This document shows, piece by piece, positions 16,289 through 23,340 of a stretch of 34,292 bases of DNA. The DNA is from Terriglobales bacterium (GTDB lineage: Bacteria; Acidobacteriota; Terriglobia; Terriglobales; Acidobacteriaceae). A program made the position numbers and the translations under genes. Position 1 is the first letter of the stretch; each line of letters opens with the position of its first letter. The stretch lies in contig JAICXB010000039.1 of NCBI GenBank assembly GCA_025980765.1, positions 1 to 34,292 of the forward strand, written 5' to 3'. The notes below the pieces were generated by a model that saw only the letters and a program-made list of their open reading frames with translations, made no database searches and was not told the DNA's origin.

Positions 16289-16759
16289 CTACTCGCCGGC
16301 CGGAGCCGGCGTTGGAGGCGGTTGGTTCTTGTTCTCCAGCGGCCTTCGCTGTTCGGTCAGCAGTCCCAACTGATCGACGCCGGCGGAGCGGACATTGTCC
16401 ACCACGGCCACAACGGTGCCGTACTTGGCGCGGGCATCGGCCTTCACGTAGACGCGCTTGTCGGCCTTGTTGGCCAGGCGATCACGGACTTTATCCGCCA
16501 ACTGATCGGGCGCCATTTGGTCATTGTTCAAATAGACCTTGTTGTCGCGCGTAATGGCGATCAGGATCGCGTCTTCCTTGTCGGCGTCTGGCATTTGTTC
16601 CGGATTATTGGCTTTGGCCAGTTCCACCGCGTGCCCGTGCTGCAGCATGGGGGTGATGACCATGAAGATGATCAGCAAGACCAACATTACGTCCACCATG
16701 GGAGTGACGTTGATGTTGGAGTTGACCTTCTTACCTTCGTCTCGTTTCGCTAAAGACAT
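16289..16759 (-). CDS. exbD: ExbD/TolR-type protein (first copy)
   Basis: This 156-residue protein has an ExbD transmembrane helix with the conserved aspartate (NVTPMVDVMLVLLIIFMVITPML). Its periplasmic domain reads DAILIAITRDNKVYLNN, QLADKVRDRLANKADKRVYVKADARAKYGTVV and VVDNVRSAGVDQLGLLTE. With ExbB it forms the proton-driven motor of the TonB system. ATG 16759 has AAGGGATTTC upstream, a leader nearly identical to that of the second exbD, consistent with gene duplication. The Pro-rich tail (QPPPTPAPAGE) is unstructured. It could equally be called TolR, but tonB lies in the same cluster and no Tol/Pal gene is near. Confidence 0.93.
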   Translation of the reverse strand: MSLAKRDEGKKVNSNINVTPMVDVMLVLLIIFMVITPMLQHGHAVELAKANNPEQMPDADKEDAILIAITRDNKVYLNNDQMAPDQLADKVRDRLANKADKRVYVKADARAKYGTVVAVVDNVRSAGVDQLGLLTEQRRPLENKNQPPPTPAPAGE

Positions 16760-16773
16760 TTTGAAATCCCTTA

Positions 16774-16920
16774 AGCTGCTAGCTACTAGCTGCTGGCTGC
16801 TAGCTTAAACCTTAAGCATCTTCTGACGCTCCTGCTGACTGTCGGCCTCGGCTTCTGGCGAATCGGTGAGAGCCAGAAAGCAAAAGCTAGCAGCCAGCAG
16901 CTAGGAGCTAGCAGCTGATT
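16774..16920. repeat. Period-7 inverted repeat, GCTAGCA family, at exbB stop
   Basis: The left arm 16774-16808 has five inverted 7-base units (AGCTGCT, AGCTACT type). The right arm 16886-16920 has five units (GCTAGCA, GCCAGCA, GCTAGGA, GCTAGCA, GCTGATT). The right arm ends one base from the exbB stop codon. It shares 16 identical bases with the array before the adenylate cyclase. Confidence 0.9.
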
Positions 16921-16921
16921 T

Positions 16922-17683
16922 CTACCGTCTGCCGCCGTTCGACCGCTTCAGGAAATAGTCGATCAGCTCGGAGGAGGAGTTGTCCATCTCCACATCGAAA
17001 GCCTCGACCTTATTGGTGAAGTAGTTGAACATCATCACGGCGGGAATGGCTATGAACAGACCGACCGCGGTGGTCACCAGAGCTTCCGAGATACCGCCCG
17101 CAACCGCGCCCAGACCGGAGGTCTTCTGCGCCGAGATCTGGCGGAAGGCATTGAGAATACCGATGACGGTGCCGAACAAGCCGACGAACGGCGCAGTGGA
17201 ACCGATGGTAGCAAGGCCACCGAGGCCGCGCTTCAGCTCGGCGTGAACGATGGCTTCCGCGCGTTCCAGCGCGCGTTTGCTGGCCTCAATCTGTTCGCCT
17301 GGGATGTCAGTGGATTCGCCGTGCGCCTTGAATTCCTGCAGGCCGGCAGTGACTACCTTGGCCAGATGCGACTTCTTGTTGCGCTCGGCAACGCGGATGG
17401 CTTCATCGATCTTTCCATCACGCAACGCGCCGGCAACCTGGGGAGCGAATGCGCGCGACTGCTTGCGGGCTGCGCTGAAGGCGATGTAGCGATCAATCAT
17501 CACGCCAATCGACCAGGCCGACATAATGAACAGGATGATGACGACGATGCGCGCCAGCCATGCCATCTGGTGCCACAGCGAAATCGGGTCCCAGCCTACC
17601 TCCCCGGTGTCGCCCTGAAGCCACATAGCCAAAACCGGCAGCTTGTAGAACGCCGCCATGGATAGAGTTGCCAATGAAATCAC
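16922..17683 (-). CDS. exbB: ExbB/TolQ/MotA-family proton channel protein
   Basis: ExbB forms the pentameric ring around ExbD that converts proton flow into force on TonB. The 253-residue protein has the first helix at residues about 40-60 (ARIVVIILFIMSAWSIGVMIDRYI), then a cytoplasmic region. The conserved pair of helices follows: LGGLATIGSTAPFVGLFGTVIGILNAF and ISEALVTTAVGLFIAIPAVMMFNYF. These include the Thr residues that line the channel. The start is GTG 17683 behind GAGGAGGACA; an internal ATG at 17659 has no ribosome binding site. exbD follows after a repeat; tonB precedes after a 289-base spacer with hairpins. Confidence 0.94.
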   Translation of the reverse strand: MISLATLSMAAFYKLPVLAMWLQGDTGEVGWDPISLWHQMAWLARIVVIILFIMSAWSIGVMIDRYIAFSAARKQSRAFAPQVAGALRDGKIDEAIRVAERNKKSHLAKVVTAGLQEFKAHGESTDIPGEQIEASKRALERAEAIVHAELKRGLGGLATIGSTAPFVGLFGTVIGILNAFRQISAQKTSGLGAVAGGISEALVTTAVGLFIAIPAVMMFNYFTNKVEAFDVEMDNSSSELIDYFLKRSNGGRR

Positions 17684-17823
17684 TTGAGTTTGTCCTCCTC
17701 AGAACTGTTGAATACCAATAACGTTCGCCCTAGCGGCCGATGTTTACGCTCTTCTTATTCGACCCCAAAACCGCAAGACTTGTTCCCGCCGCCCCGGAAC
17801 ACTGCATTCGAATAACGAATAAC

Positions 17824-17840
17824 TCATCCCGCCGGGATGA
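17824..17840. terminator. Perfect palindrome in tonB-exbB spacer
   Basis: TCATCCCG and CGGGATGA flank a single base (17824-17840). Two CGAATAA heptamers adjoin it at about 17810-17822. The whole 289-base spacer between exbB and tonB holds no gene, only this palindrome and the hairpin at 17892. Confidence 0.45.
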
Positions 17841-17891
17841 AGCGCTCGCCGCAGGGTTGTCACCGGGAAAAATTGAGAGTACATGGCTTGA

Positions 17892-17914
17892 GGAGGAGCC
17901 TCTCTGGCTCCTCC
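17892..17914 (-). terminator. Strong hairpin after tonB, possible attenuator
   Basis: GGAGGAGCC (17892-17900), loop TCTCT, GGCTCCTCC (17906-17914) form a perfect nine-pair stem about 60 bases beyond the tonB stop. There is no long T-tract after it on the - strand. It could partly terminate or stabilise the tonB transcript and so set tonB against exbBD levels. Confidence 0.5.
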
Positions 17915-17972
17915 CTCACGTTCAGAAGCTTAGTTCTCCAAATGGGTTTTCTAGGCCCACCGATTACTGCCT

Positions 17973-18701
17973 TTATCCGCCATTCAGCGTGAAGTTCACG
18001 TCGATCGTCGTTTCCACCTCGACAGGCTCGCCATTTAAGATGTAAGGCTTGTAGCGCCATTGGCGGACGGCGTCGATGGCCGACTGATACAACATTGGAG
18101 GGCCGCTGATGGCATGCAGGCCCTGGATGGTCCCTTGCTTGCTGATCGTGGCCTGCAAAACTACCTGTCCCTGTATGCGCGCAGTCTTAGCGATCTGCGG
18201 ATAAGTTGGGTTCGGTCCGGAAATTTTGTTTCCGGCAACCACGCCGGATGACACGCGAATCTTTGTGGGCGCCGCAACCTTCGGCGGCGGCAACGAGCTG
18301 CCCACGATTCCGCCGAGCACACCACCCATGCTTCCGCCGGCAACTCCACCCGGAACGCCGCCTACTACTCCGGCCACTTGCGGCGGAGCCTCCTCTTCCT
18401 TGATCATTTTGATCTGCTTGGGAATCTTGGTAGGCTCGCGGAGTTCGTTGTTCACGATCTCCGGTTGCACCTTGACCACCTTGGGTGGCGCCGCAGCTGG
18501 CGGCGGTGGCGGTGGCGGGGGTGGCGGCGGAGCCACCAGAAATGTCATGAGCTGCTGCTTGGGCAGCGCCTCTGTGTAAATCAGCGGAATCAGCACCAGC
18601 ACTCCCAGCAGCCCCATCTGGACTGCGAAGGAAACAAAGGTGGTTACCCCGCGTTTGGTTTTAATTCTTCCTGAAGATTCGACCAGGCTGTCCTCAAACA
18701 T
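17973..18701 (-). CDS. tonB: TonB energy transducer
   Basis: TonB links the ExbB-ExbD motor to outer-membrane TonB-dependent receptors. The 242-residue protein has an N-terminal membrane helix (VSFAVQMGLLGVLVLIPLIY), a run of eleven prolines (about 57-67), a Gly-rich linker (GVVGGVPGGVAGGSMGG), and a C-terminal TonB domain (about 160-242). That domain has PNPTYPQIAKTARIQGQVVLQ, KQGTIQGLHAISG and SAIDAVRQWRYKPYILNGEPVEVE. The start at ATG 18701 has GGGAG six bases upstream; an ATG two codons earlier (18707) abuts that site. It is transcribed the same way as exbB after a spacer, and behind secF with a hairpin between them. Confidence 0.93.
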   Translation of the reverse strand: MFEDSLVESSGRIKTKRGVTTFVSFAVQMGLLGVLVLIPLIYTEALPKQQLMTFLVAPPPPPPPPPPPAAAPPKVVKVQPEIVNNELREPTKIPKQIKMIKEEEAPPQVAGVVGGVPGGVAGGSMGGVLGGIVGSSLPPPKVAAPTKIRVSSGVVAGNKISGPNPTYPQIAKTARIQGQVVLQATISKQGTIQGLHAISGPPMLYQSAIDAVRQWRYKPYILNGEPVEVETTIDVNFTLNGG

Positions 18702-18771
18702 AGCCATCTCCCGTTCTGGGCAGTAATCCGACTATAGACACCGCTGGGGCCGATTTTGCTCCCATCGAAAT

Positions 18772-18791
18772 GCCGGGCGAGGTTGCCCGGC
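18772..18791 (-). terminator. Hairpin after secF, possible terminator
   Basis: GCCGGGC (18772-18778), loop GAGGTT, GCCCGGC (18785-18791). On the - strand it is followed by ATTTCG, a weak T-tract. It lies 36 bases after the secF stop and ahead of tonB. A TATAGT -10-like hexamer for tonB lies nearby on the - strand, without a convincing -35. Confidence 0.5.
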
Positions 18792-18827
18792 GCTCCGTAT
18801 GCCCTGAAAATTCCGGACTGTGATGGT

Positions 18828-20030
18828 CTAAGCGCGAATCTTGCTGCTGCGACGTGCCGCTCCCGGCACCACCGCTGCACCCGTTTTCGCCAAGCGCCAA
18901 TCCTGATACGCCACCAGCATGGGCGCCGCCACCGCAATCGAAGAATAAGTACCGATTAAGATGCCGACAACCAGGGCAAAGGAGAACCCATGGAGAACCT
19001 CTCCTCCAAAAAGATAGAGGGAGAGCACCGTCAGAAACGTCAGCCCTGAAGTGAGCACCGTTCGGCTCAGGGTCTGATTGATGCTGCGGTTTACGATCTC
19101 CGAAAGCGACTCACGCCGAAGCAGCTTGATGTTCTCGCGGATACGATCGAAAACGACGATGGTGTCGTTCATCGAGTATCCGATCAGCGTAAGAATCGCG
19201 GCGATAACAGTAAGCGTTACCTCTTTATTCGTCAAGGAGAACGCCCCCACGGTGATGAGGGTGTCATGGAAGACGGCGACGACGGCGGCCACTCCGTAAA
19301 TCCATTCAAAGCGGAAGGCCAGGTACACCAGCATGCCCGCGAGCGAATACAGCGTGGCCAGAGCGGCCTGCTTACGCAGCTGAGCTCCTACCTGGGGACC
19401 GACGATCTGCACGCTGCGAACGCCGAACTGCGAGGTAAATGCGCCGTCTTTGAGCGCGGCGATTACCTGCGGAGGCACCGTTCCGTTCAGTTCGTCGATG
19501 GAGCTGAGTACGCCCGAACGGTTTTTATCGCGGAAGCTGGTGATCTGCCGCGCGAGCTCTCCGTATCGCGTGGCAGCATCGGTGCCGAGATGCAGAGGAT
19601 CTTTGTTGAGCAGGTAGTCGGATAGCTGTCCGGTGCTGGTGTTGTTGAGATCGATCTTGCCGGCTTCGCCGGCGCCAAAATATTTTTCAAACGCGGTGAC
19701 GATCTCATTCCGCCCCTTGTCCAGCGCCTGCTCGCTGGTCTCGCGCACGGGAAGATTTACGATCACTTCATTGTTGGCAACAGCGCCGAAGCGCTGGATC
19801 TTGGCATCGTGATAGCCGGCAGCGTCCACGGCATGACGGATTTTCGCGTCGTCAGGAGAGTTGACGAACTTCACGTCGACCAACGTGCCGCCCTGGAAGT
19901 CAACCCCCAGCGGCAGGCCGTGCCAGAATGCCAGCGAGAGGATTCCGGCAATGCTGAAGATCAAAGAGAACGACAGGAAGTACCATTTCTTCCCGAGAAA
20001 ATCGATGTTTGTATTTTTAAAGAATTCCAA
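18828..20030 (-). CDS. secF: Protein translocase subunit SecF
   Basis: SecF, with SecD and YajC, uses proton motive force to help proteins through SecYEG. The 400-residue protein starts with TM1 (WYFLSFSLIFSIAGILSLAF) and the family motif GVDFQGG. A periplasmic domain follows, and TM2-6 have LAFRFEWIYGVAAVVAVFHDTLITVG, LTVIAAILTLIGYSMNDTIVVFDRIREN and the terminal FALVVGILIGTYSSIAVAAP. It is longer than the usual 300-330 residues because the periplasmic domain has an insertion of about 90 residues (roughly 90-190, including GEAGKIDLNNTST). The start is TTG 20030, with GGACAACGAA upstream; no ATG lies near. It follows secD by 71 bases holding a repeat. Confidence 0.95.
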   Translation of the reverse strand: MEFFKNTNIDFLGKKWYFLSFSLIFSIAGILSLAFWHGLPLGVDFQGGTLVDVKFVNSPDDAKIRHAVDAAGYHDAKIQRFGAVANNEVIVNLPVRETSEQALDKGRNEIVTAFEKYFGAGEAGKIDLNNTSTGQLSDYLLNKDPLHLGTDAATRYGELARQITSFRDKNRSGVLSSIDELNGTVPPQVIAALKDGAFTSQFGVRSVQIVGPQVGAQLRKQAALATLYSLAGMLVYLAFRFEWIYGVAAVVAVFHDTLITVGAFSLTNKEVTLTVIAAILTLIGYSMNDTIVVFDRIRENIKLLRRESLSEIVNRSINQTLSRTVLTSGLTFLTVLSLYLFGGEVLHGFSFALVVGILIGTYSSIAVAAPMLVAYQDWRLAKTGAAVVPGAARRSSKIRA

Positions 20031-20052
20031 TTCGTTGTCCTAAACGCTGTAA

Positions 20053-20100
20053 GCCTCGAAGCCTCGAAGCCGCGTAGCTTCGAAGCTTCGTGGCTTCGCA
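20053..20100. repeat. Period-8 array, GCTTCGAA words, between secD and secF
   Basis: Six 8-base units (GCCTCGAA twice, GCCGCGTA, GCTTCGAA, GCTTCGTG, GCTTCGCA) fill the gap. The unit is itself nearly palindromic (TTCGAA), so the array can pair with itself. It ends one base before the secD stop codon (20102-20104). Confidence 0.88.
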
Positions 20101-20101
20101 G

Positions 20102-21727
20102 CTAAATGCTGAGCGCCGCGCCGCGTTGCTTGCGATTCAAAATGGAATCGAAGATCACGCGCGAAACGTAGACGGCGGTGAACAGGTTGGCCAGCAGACC
20201 AAAGGTCAGCGTGACGGCGAATCCGCGCACCGGGCCGGTTCCAAAAATGAACAGAATGAATGCCGAGACGATCGTGGTGACGTGCGTGTCCACGATGGTC
20301 AGCCAGGCGTGTCCGAATCCCTGATCGACGGCTGCGGCGGGGGCTTTCCCGGCACGCAGCTCCTCGCGAATACGCTCGAAGATGAGCACGTTGGAATCGA
20401 CGCCCATACCGATTGTGAGAATCACACCGGCAATTCCCGGCAGCGTGAGCGTTGCGCCGCTGAATCCTAGAAACCCGAGCAGAATGACCAGGTTCAGGAT
20501 CAGCGCCAAATCGGCATTGATGCCGGCCCCATGGTAGTAAATCAGCATGAAGATCAGCACGGCCGCCATCCCTACGACGGCTGCCAGAACGCCCTGGCGA
20601 ATGGAATCGGCGCCGAGCGATGGGCCGACCGTCTCTTCATCCAGATAATGAATGCTCGCCGGCAGCGCGCCCGAGCGCAGCATCATGGAAAGATCATGGG
20701 TTTGCTGCTCGGTAAAGGCGCCGGTAATACGCACGTTGTCGCGGATCTGCTCCTGAATGGTAGCGGCTTCGCGCACGCGGTTATCGAGCACGATCGCCAG
20801 CTTATCTCCGACGTGCGCGGCGGTGAACTGGCCGAAACGCCGTCCGCCATCGTTTGAAAGCGAGAACTGCACGTCCGGACGTCCGTTTTCGTCGCGACTG
20901 GGCTGAGCGTCGCGGATATCGCTGCCCGCAACTGCCGCTGTGCGTGACACCAGGAAGTATTGTGGCTGATTGTCGCCCTCGCCCAGATTGCCGGGGAGCA
21001 GCATCGCGTCTGACGGGATCTGGCCGCCATTGGCCTGCAATGCCGACTGCTCATCCGGATACGGTCCGCCCATATCCAGACGAATATCCAGCATGGCGGT
21101 GGATTGCATGATGTCCTTCACGCGGGCGGGATCATCGACGCCAGGCAGCTCTACCAAAATCTGATAATCGCCGAGGCCGTGCTCCTGGATGACCGGTTCG
21201 CTGACACCGAGCTGGTCCACGCGGCTGCGGATGGTCTCAATCGCCTGCTGCACCGCGCGCTGCTTGAGCGAAGTGTCCTCTGACGCCTTCATCACCACGT
21301 TGTAGGTGTTGTTCGCGGCAGGCTGCAGGTCGTATTTGTTGAAGTTGTCGCTGACCACTTCGCGCAGAGCGCTGGTCTTGTCCGGGGAGACACCTTTGAT
21401 CTGGATAATCTCCGGCTGGTTCTGCGGATTGGGCTTGGACAGATCGGTATAAGCGACCCCGGCTTTGCTCAGGTCATCTTTCAAAGACTCGACCACGCGA
21501 TCGGTTTCAGCGGAGACAGCTTCATTCACCGCGACCTGCAGAATCAGGTGCGTGCCTCCCTTGAGGTCCAACCCCATGTGGATGTTCTGCTGGATGGCCG
21601 CGCCCACTCCACCTTGCTTGAAGGCGGCGACAGCTTTGTCAGGATCGGTGCCAAAGAATATGCCGTACACGAATACCAGCAGGACGCCGATAATGAACAG
21701 TGTTTTTGGTAACAGATTTTTTCGCAT
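20102..21727 (-). CDS. secD: Protein translocase subunit SecD
   Basis: This 541-residue partner of SecF has TM1 (TLFIIGVLLVFVYGIFF), then the signature HMGLDLKGGTHLILQV. A large periplasmic P1 region follows (RVDQLGVSEPVIQEHG, IQVELPGVDDPARVKDI-like). The conserved TM block comes last: GGAVLAAVVGMAAVLIFMLIYY-like, LTLPGIAGVILTIGMGVDSNVLIFERIREELRAG, and FGHAWLTIVDTHVTTIVSAFILFIFGTGPVRGFAVTL. The GVDSNVLIFERIREE motif contains the proton-path aspartate. The ATG directly follows the yajC stop codon (TAA-ATG), so the genes are translationally coupled. Confidence 0.97.
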   Translation of the reverse strand: MRKNLLPKTLFIIGVLLVFVYGIFFGTDPDKAVAAFKQGGVGAAIQQNIHMGLDLKGGTHLILQVAVNEAVSAETDRVVESLKDDLSKAGVAYTDLSKPNPQNQPEIIQIKGVSPDKTSALREVVSDNFNKYDLQPAANNTYNVVMKASEDTSLKQRAVQQAIETIRSRVDQLGVSEPVIQEHGLGDYQILVELPGVDDPARVKDIMQSTAMLDIRLDMGGPYPDEQSALQANGGQIPSDAMLLPGNLGEGDNQPQYFLVSRTAAVAGSDIRDAQPSRDENGRPDVQFSLSNDGGRRFGQFTAAHVGDKLAIVLDNRVREAATIQEQIRDNVRITGAFTEQQTHDLSMMLRSGALPASIHYLDEETVGPSLGADSIRQGVLAAVVGMAAVLIFMLIYYHGAGINADLALILNLVILLGFLGFSGATLTLPGIAGVILTIGMGVDSNVLIFERIREELRAGKAPAAAVDQGFGHAWLTIVDTHVTTIVSAFILFIFGTGPVRGFAVTLTFGLLANLFTAVYVSRVIFDSILNRKQRGAALSI

Positions 21728-22048
21728 TTACTTGGCTTCTTCTGGATTGATAAGGGATGTAACCGCCGAACGGGCGACTTCGATCCGCAGATTGTCAGGG
21801 GGGACGCGCAGTTGCACAGCATCGTCCTTCACCGAGATGATGGTGCCGCGAATTCCGCCGGTGGTGACGATTTTGTCGCCATTCTTGAGAGCGCCCAGCA
21901 TCGCTTGCCATTTTTTCTGGCGGCGCTGCTGCGGCATGATCAGCATGAGATAAAAAATGGCAAAGATGGCGATGATCGGAACAATGCCGAACATGGCCGA
22001 CGCCGACGCTTGCGCCAGCAGAGGGTAAATTGGGTGAATCTGGATCAA
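21728..22048 (-). CDS. yajC: Preprotein translocase subunit YajC
   Basis: This 106-residue single-span protein accompanies SecDF. It has the helix IVPIIAIFAIFYLMLIMPQQRRQKKWQAML, the basic segment at the cytoplasmic side, then the small domain LKNGDKIVTTGGIRGTIISVKDDAVQLRV, characteristic of YajC. The start is TTG 22048 after an AAGAAGAAAAG purine tract; the next in-frame ATG lies in the membrane helix. The secD start follows without a gap. Upstream is tgt, the standard tgt-yajC-secD-secF order. Confidence 0.95.
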   Translation of the reverse strand: MIQIHPIYPLLAQASASAMFGIVPIIAIFAIFYLMLIMPQQRRQKKWQAMLGALKNGDKIVTTGGIRGTIISVKDDAVQLRVPPDNLRIEVARSAVTSLINPEEAK

Positions 22049-22071
22049 CTTTTCTTCTTTTGAAGGGATTT

Positions 22072-22103
22072 AGCGATTGGGTGATTTCGCGATTTCGTGA
22101 TTA
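22072..22103. repeat. Single-armed period-8 array, GTGATTTC words
   Basis: Four 8-base units (AGCGATTG, GGTGATTT, CGCGATTT, CGTGATTA) lie between the tgt stop (22143) and the yajC start. No inverted partner was seen in this gap. Confidence 0.75.
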
Positions 22104-22142
22104 GTAAACCACAAAACCACCAGATCGGGGCAGCTCCGCTGG

Positions 22143-23294
22143 TCAGTGCAGAGAGAGTCTCGCTCGTAACTCCCCAAGCTTTATAGCATGACGGACGCTG
22201 CGCATGGTGTCAAGGTAATGGGCCAAATTGTGAATGGTATTTAACACCGCAGCCAGCGCTTCGCCAGAGACAAACAAATGCCGCAGATAGGCCCGGGTAT
22301 ACCGCGAGCACACCAGACACGCGCATTTGGGATCGGCTGGCTGTTGATCGCGGGCAAAGCGGGCGTTCTTGATGTTCAATCTTCCTTCTGAAGTGAACAG
22401 CAGCCCATGGCGCGCGGCGCGCGTGGGCAGCACGCAGTCCATCATGTCCACCCCCATGGCGGCGTACTCGGCAATCTCTTCGGGATAGCCAACGCCCATC
22501 ACGTAGCGCGGCTTGTCTGCGGGCAGGAGCGGAAGCGTGGAAGCGATGATCTCGCGCGTCAGTTCGCGCGGTTCGCCCACACTGAGGCCTCCGATGGCGT
22601 ATCCGGGAAAGTCGAGTTCCAGCATCCGCTCAGCCGATTCGCGGCGGAGGTCGGGAAACATTCCGCCTTGAACGATTCCGAAGAGCGATTGCTGTCCTTC
22701 ACGTTCCTCCGCCCACGGGACTTCGTGCTTGTGCTGATCGAAATACTGCTTGCTGCGGCGGGCCCAGCGCGTGGTCATGCCCATCGATTCGCGCACTCGT
22801 TCGCGCGAGGCCGGATGCTCGGTGCACTCGTCGAAGGACATGACGATGTCGGCTCCAAGCGCGATCTGGATCTCCATGGCGCGCTCCGGCGTAAACAGAT
22901 GGCTCCCACCATCAAGGTGCGAGCGGAACTCAACGCCATGCTCTGAAACTTTGCGCAGCGCGCTCAGACTAAATACCTGGAAGCCGCCGGAGTCGGTAAG
23001 CAGGCTGCGCTCCCAAGACATAAATCGATGCAAGCCCCCCATTTCGCGGATCGCCTCGTGACCTGGCCGGAGGTAAAGATGGTAGGTATTGCCCAGCAGG
23101 ATCTCGACTCCCAACTCCTCGAGCAAATGCTGCGGCACACCCTTGACCGAGCCGAGCGTGCCCACGGGCATGAAGACGGGAGTCTCGACGTCCCCGTGCG
23201 GGGTGCGGATGCAGCCGAGCCGGGCTGGGCCATCGGTGGCGAAAATGGAGAGAAAAGACAAATTTCGTAATTTCGTAATCGGGTAATTGAACAC
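22143..23294 (-). CDS. tgt: Queuine tRNA-ribosyltransferase
   Basis: Tgt swaps guanine 34 of tRNAs with GUN anticodons for preQ1, the first queuosine step on tRNA. The 383-residue protein shows TPVFMPVGTLGSVKG, LLTDSGGFQVFSLS (catalytic Asp), FGIVQGG, YAIGGLSVGEP, RYVMGVGYPEEI, the nucleophile region MMDCVLPTRAARHG, and the zinc site CACLVC with a later His (NTIHN). The usual PTRNARNG is PTRAARHG here. The start is GTG 23294, which has GAGGTCAG at good spacing, so the first eleven residues (FNYPITKLRN) are encoded by a repeat arm. TTG 23261 would remove them but has no ribosome binding site. Confidence 0.95.
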   Translation of the reverse strand: MFNYPITKLRNLSFLSIFATDGPARLGCIRTPHGDVETPVFMPVGTLGSVKGVPQHLLEELGVEILLGNTYHLYLRPGHEAIREMGGLHRFMSWERSLLTDSGGFQVFSLSALRKVSEHGVEFRSHLDGGSHLFTPERAMEIQIALGADIVMSFDECTEHPASRERVRESMGMTTRWARRSKQYFDQHKHEVPWAEEREGQQSLFGIVQGGMFPDLRRESAERMLELDFPGYAIGGLSVGEPRELTREIIASTLPLLPADKPRYVMGVGYPEEIAEYAAMGVDMMDCVLPTRAARHGLLFTSEGRLNIKNARFARDQQPADPKCACLVCSRYTRAYLRHLFVSGEALAAVLNTIHNLAHYLDTMRSVRHAIKLGELRARLSLH

Positions 23295-23340
23295 CTGACC
23301 TCAAATTATCCGATTTCGAAATTACACAATTACGAAATCA
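23261..23340. repeat. Period-8 inverted repeat, GTAATT family, between thyX-like and tgt
   Basis: The left arm 23261-23292 has four units (AATTTCGT twice, AATCGGGT, AATTGAAC). The right arm 23301-23340 has five inverted units (CGAAATTA, CACAATTA type). The right end overlaps the thyX-like stop codon (23338-23340) and the left arm is translated as the start of Tgt. Confidence 0.9.
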
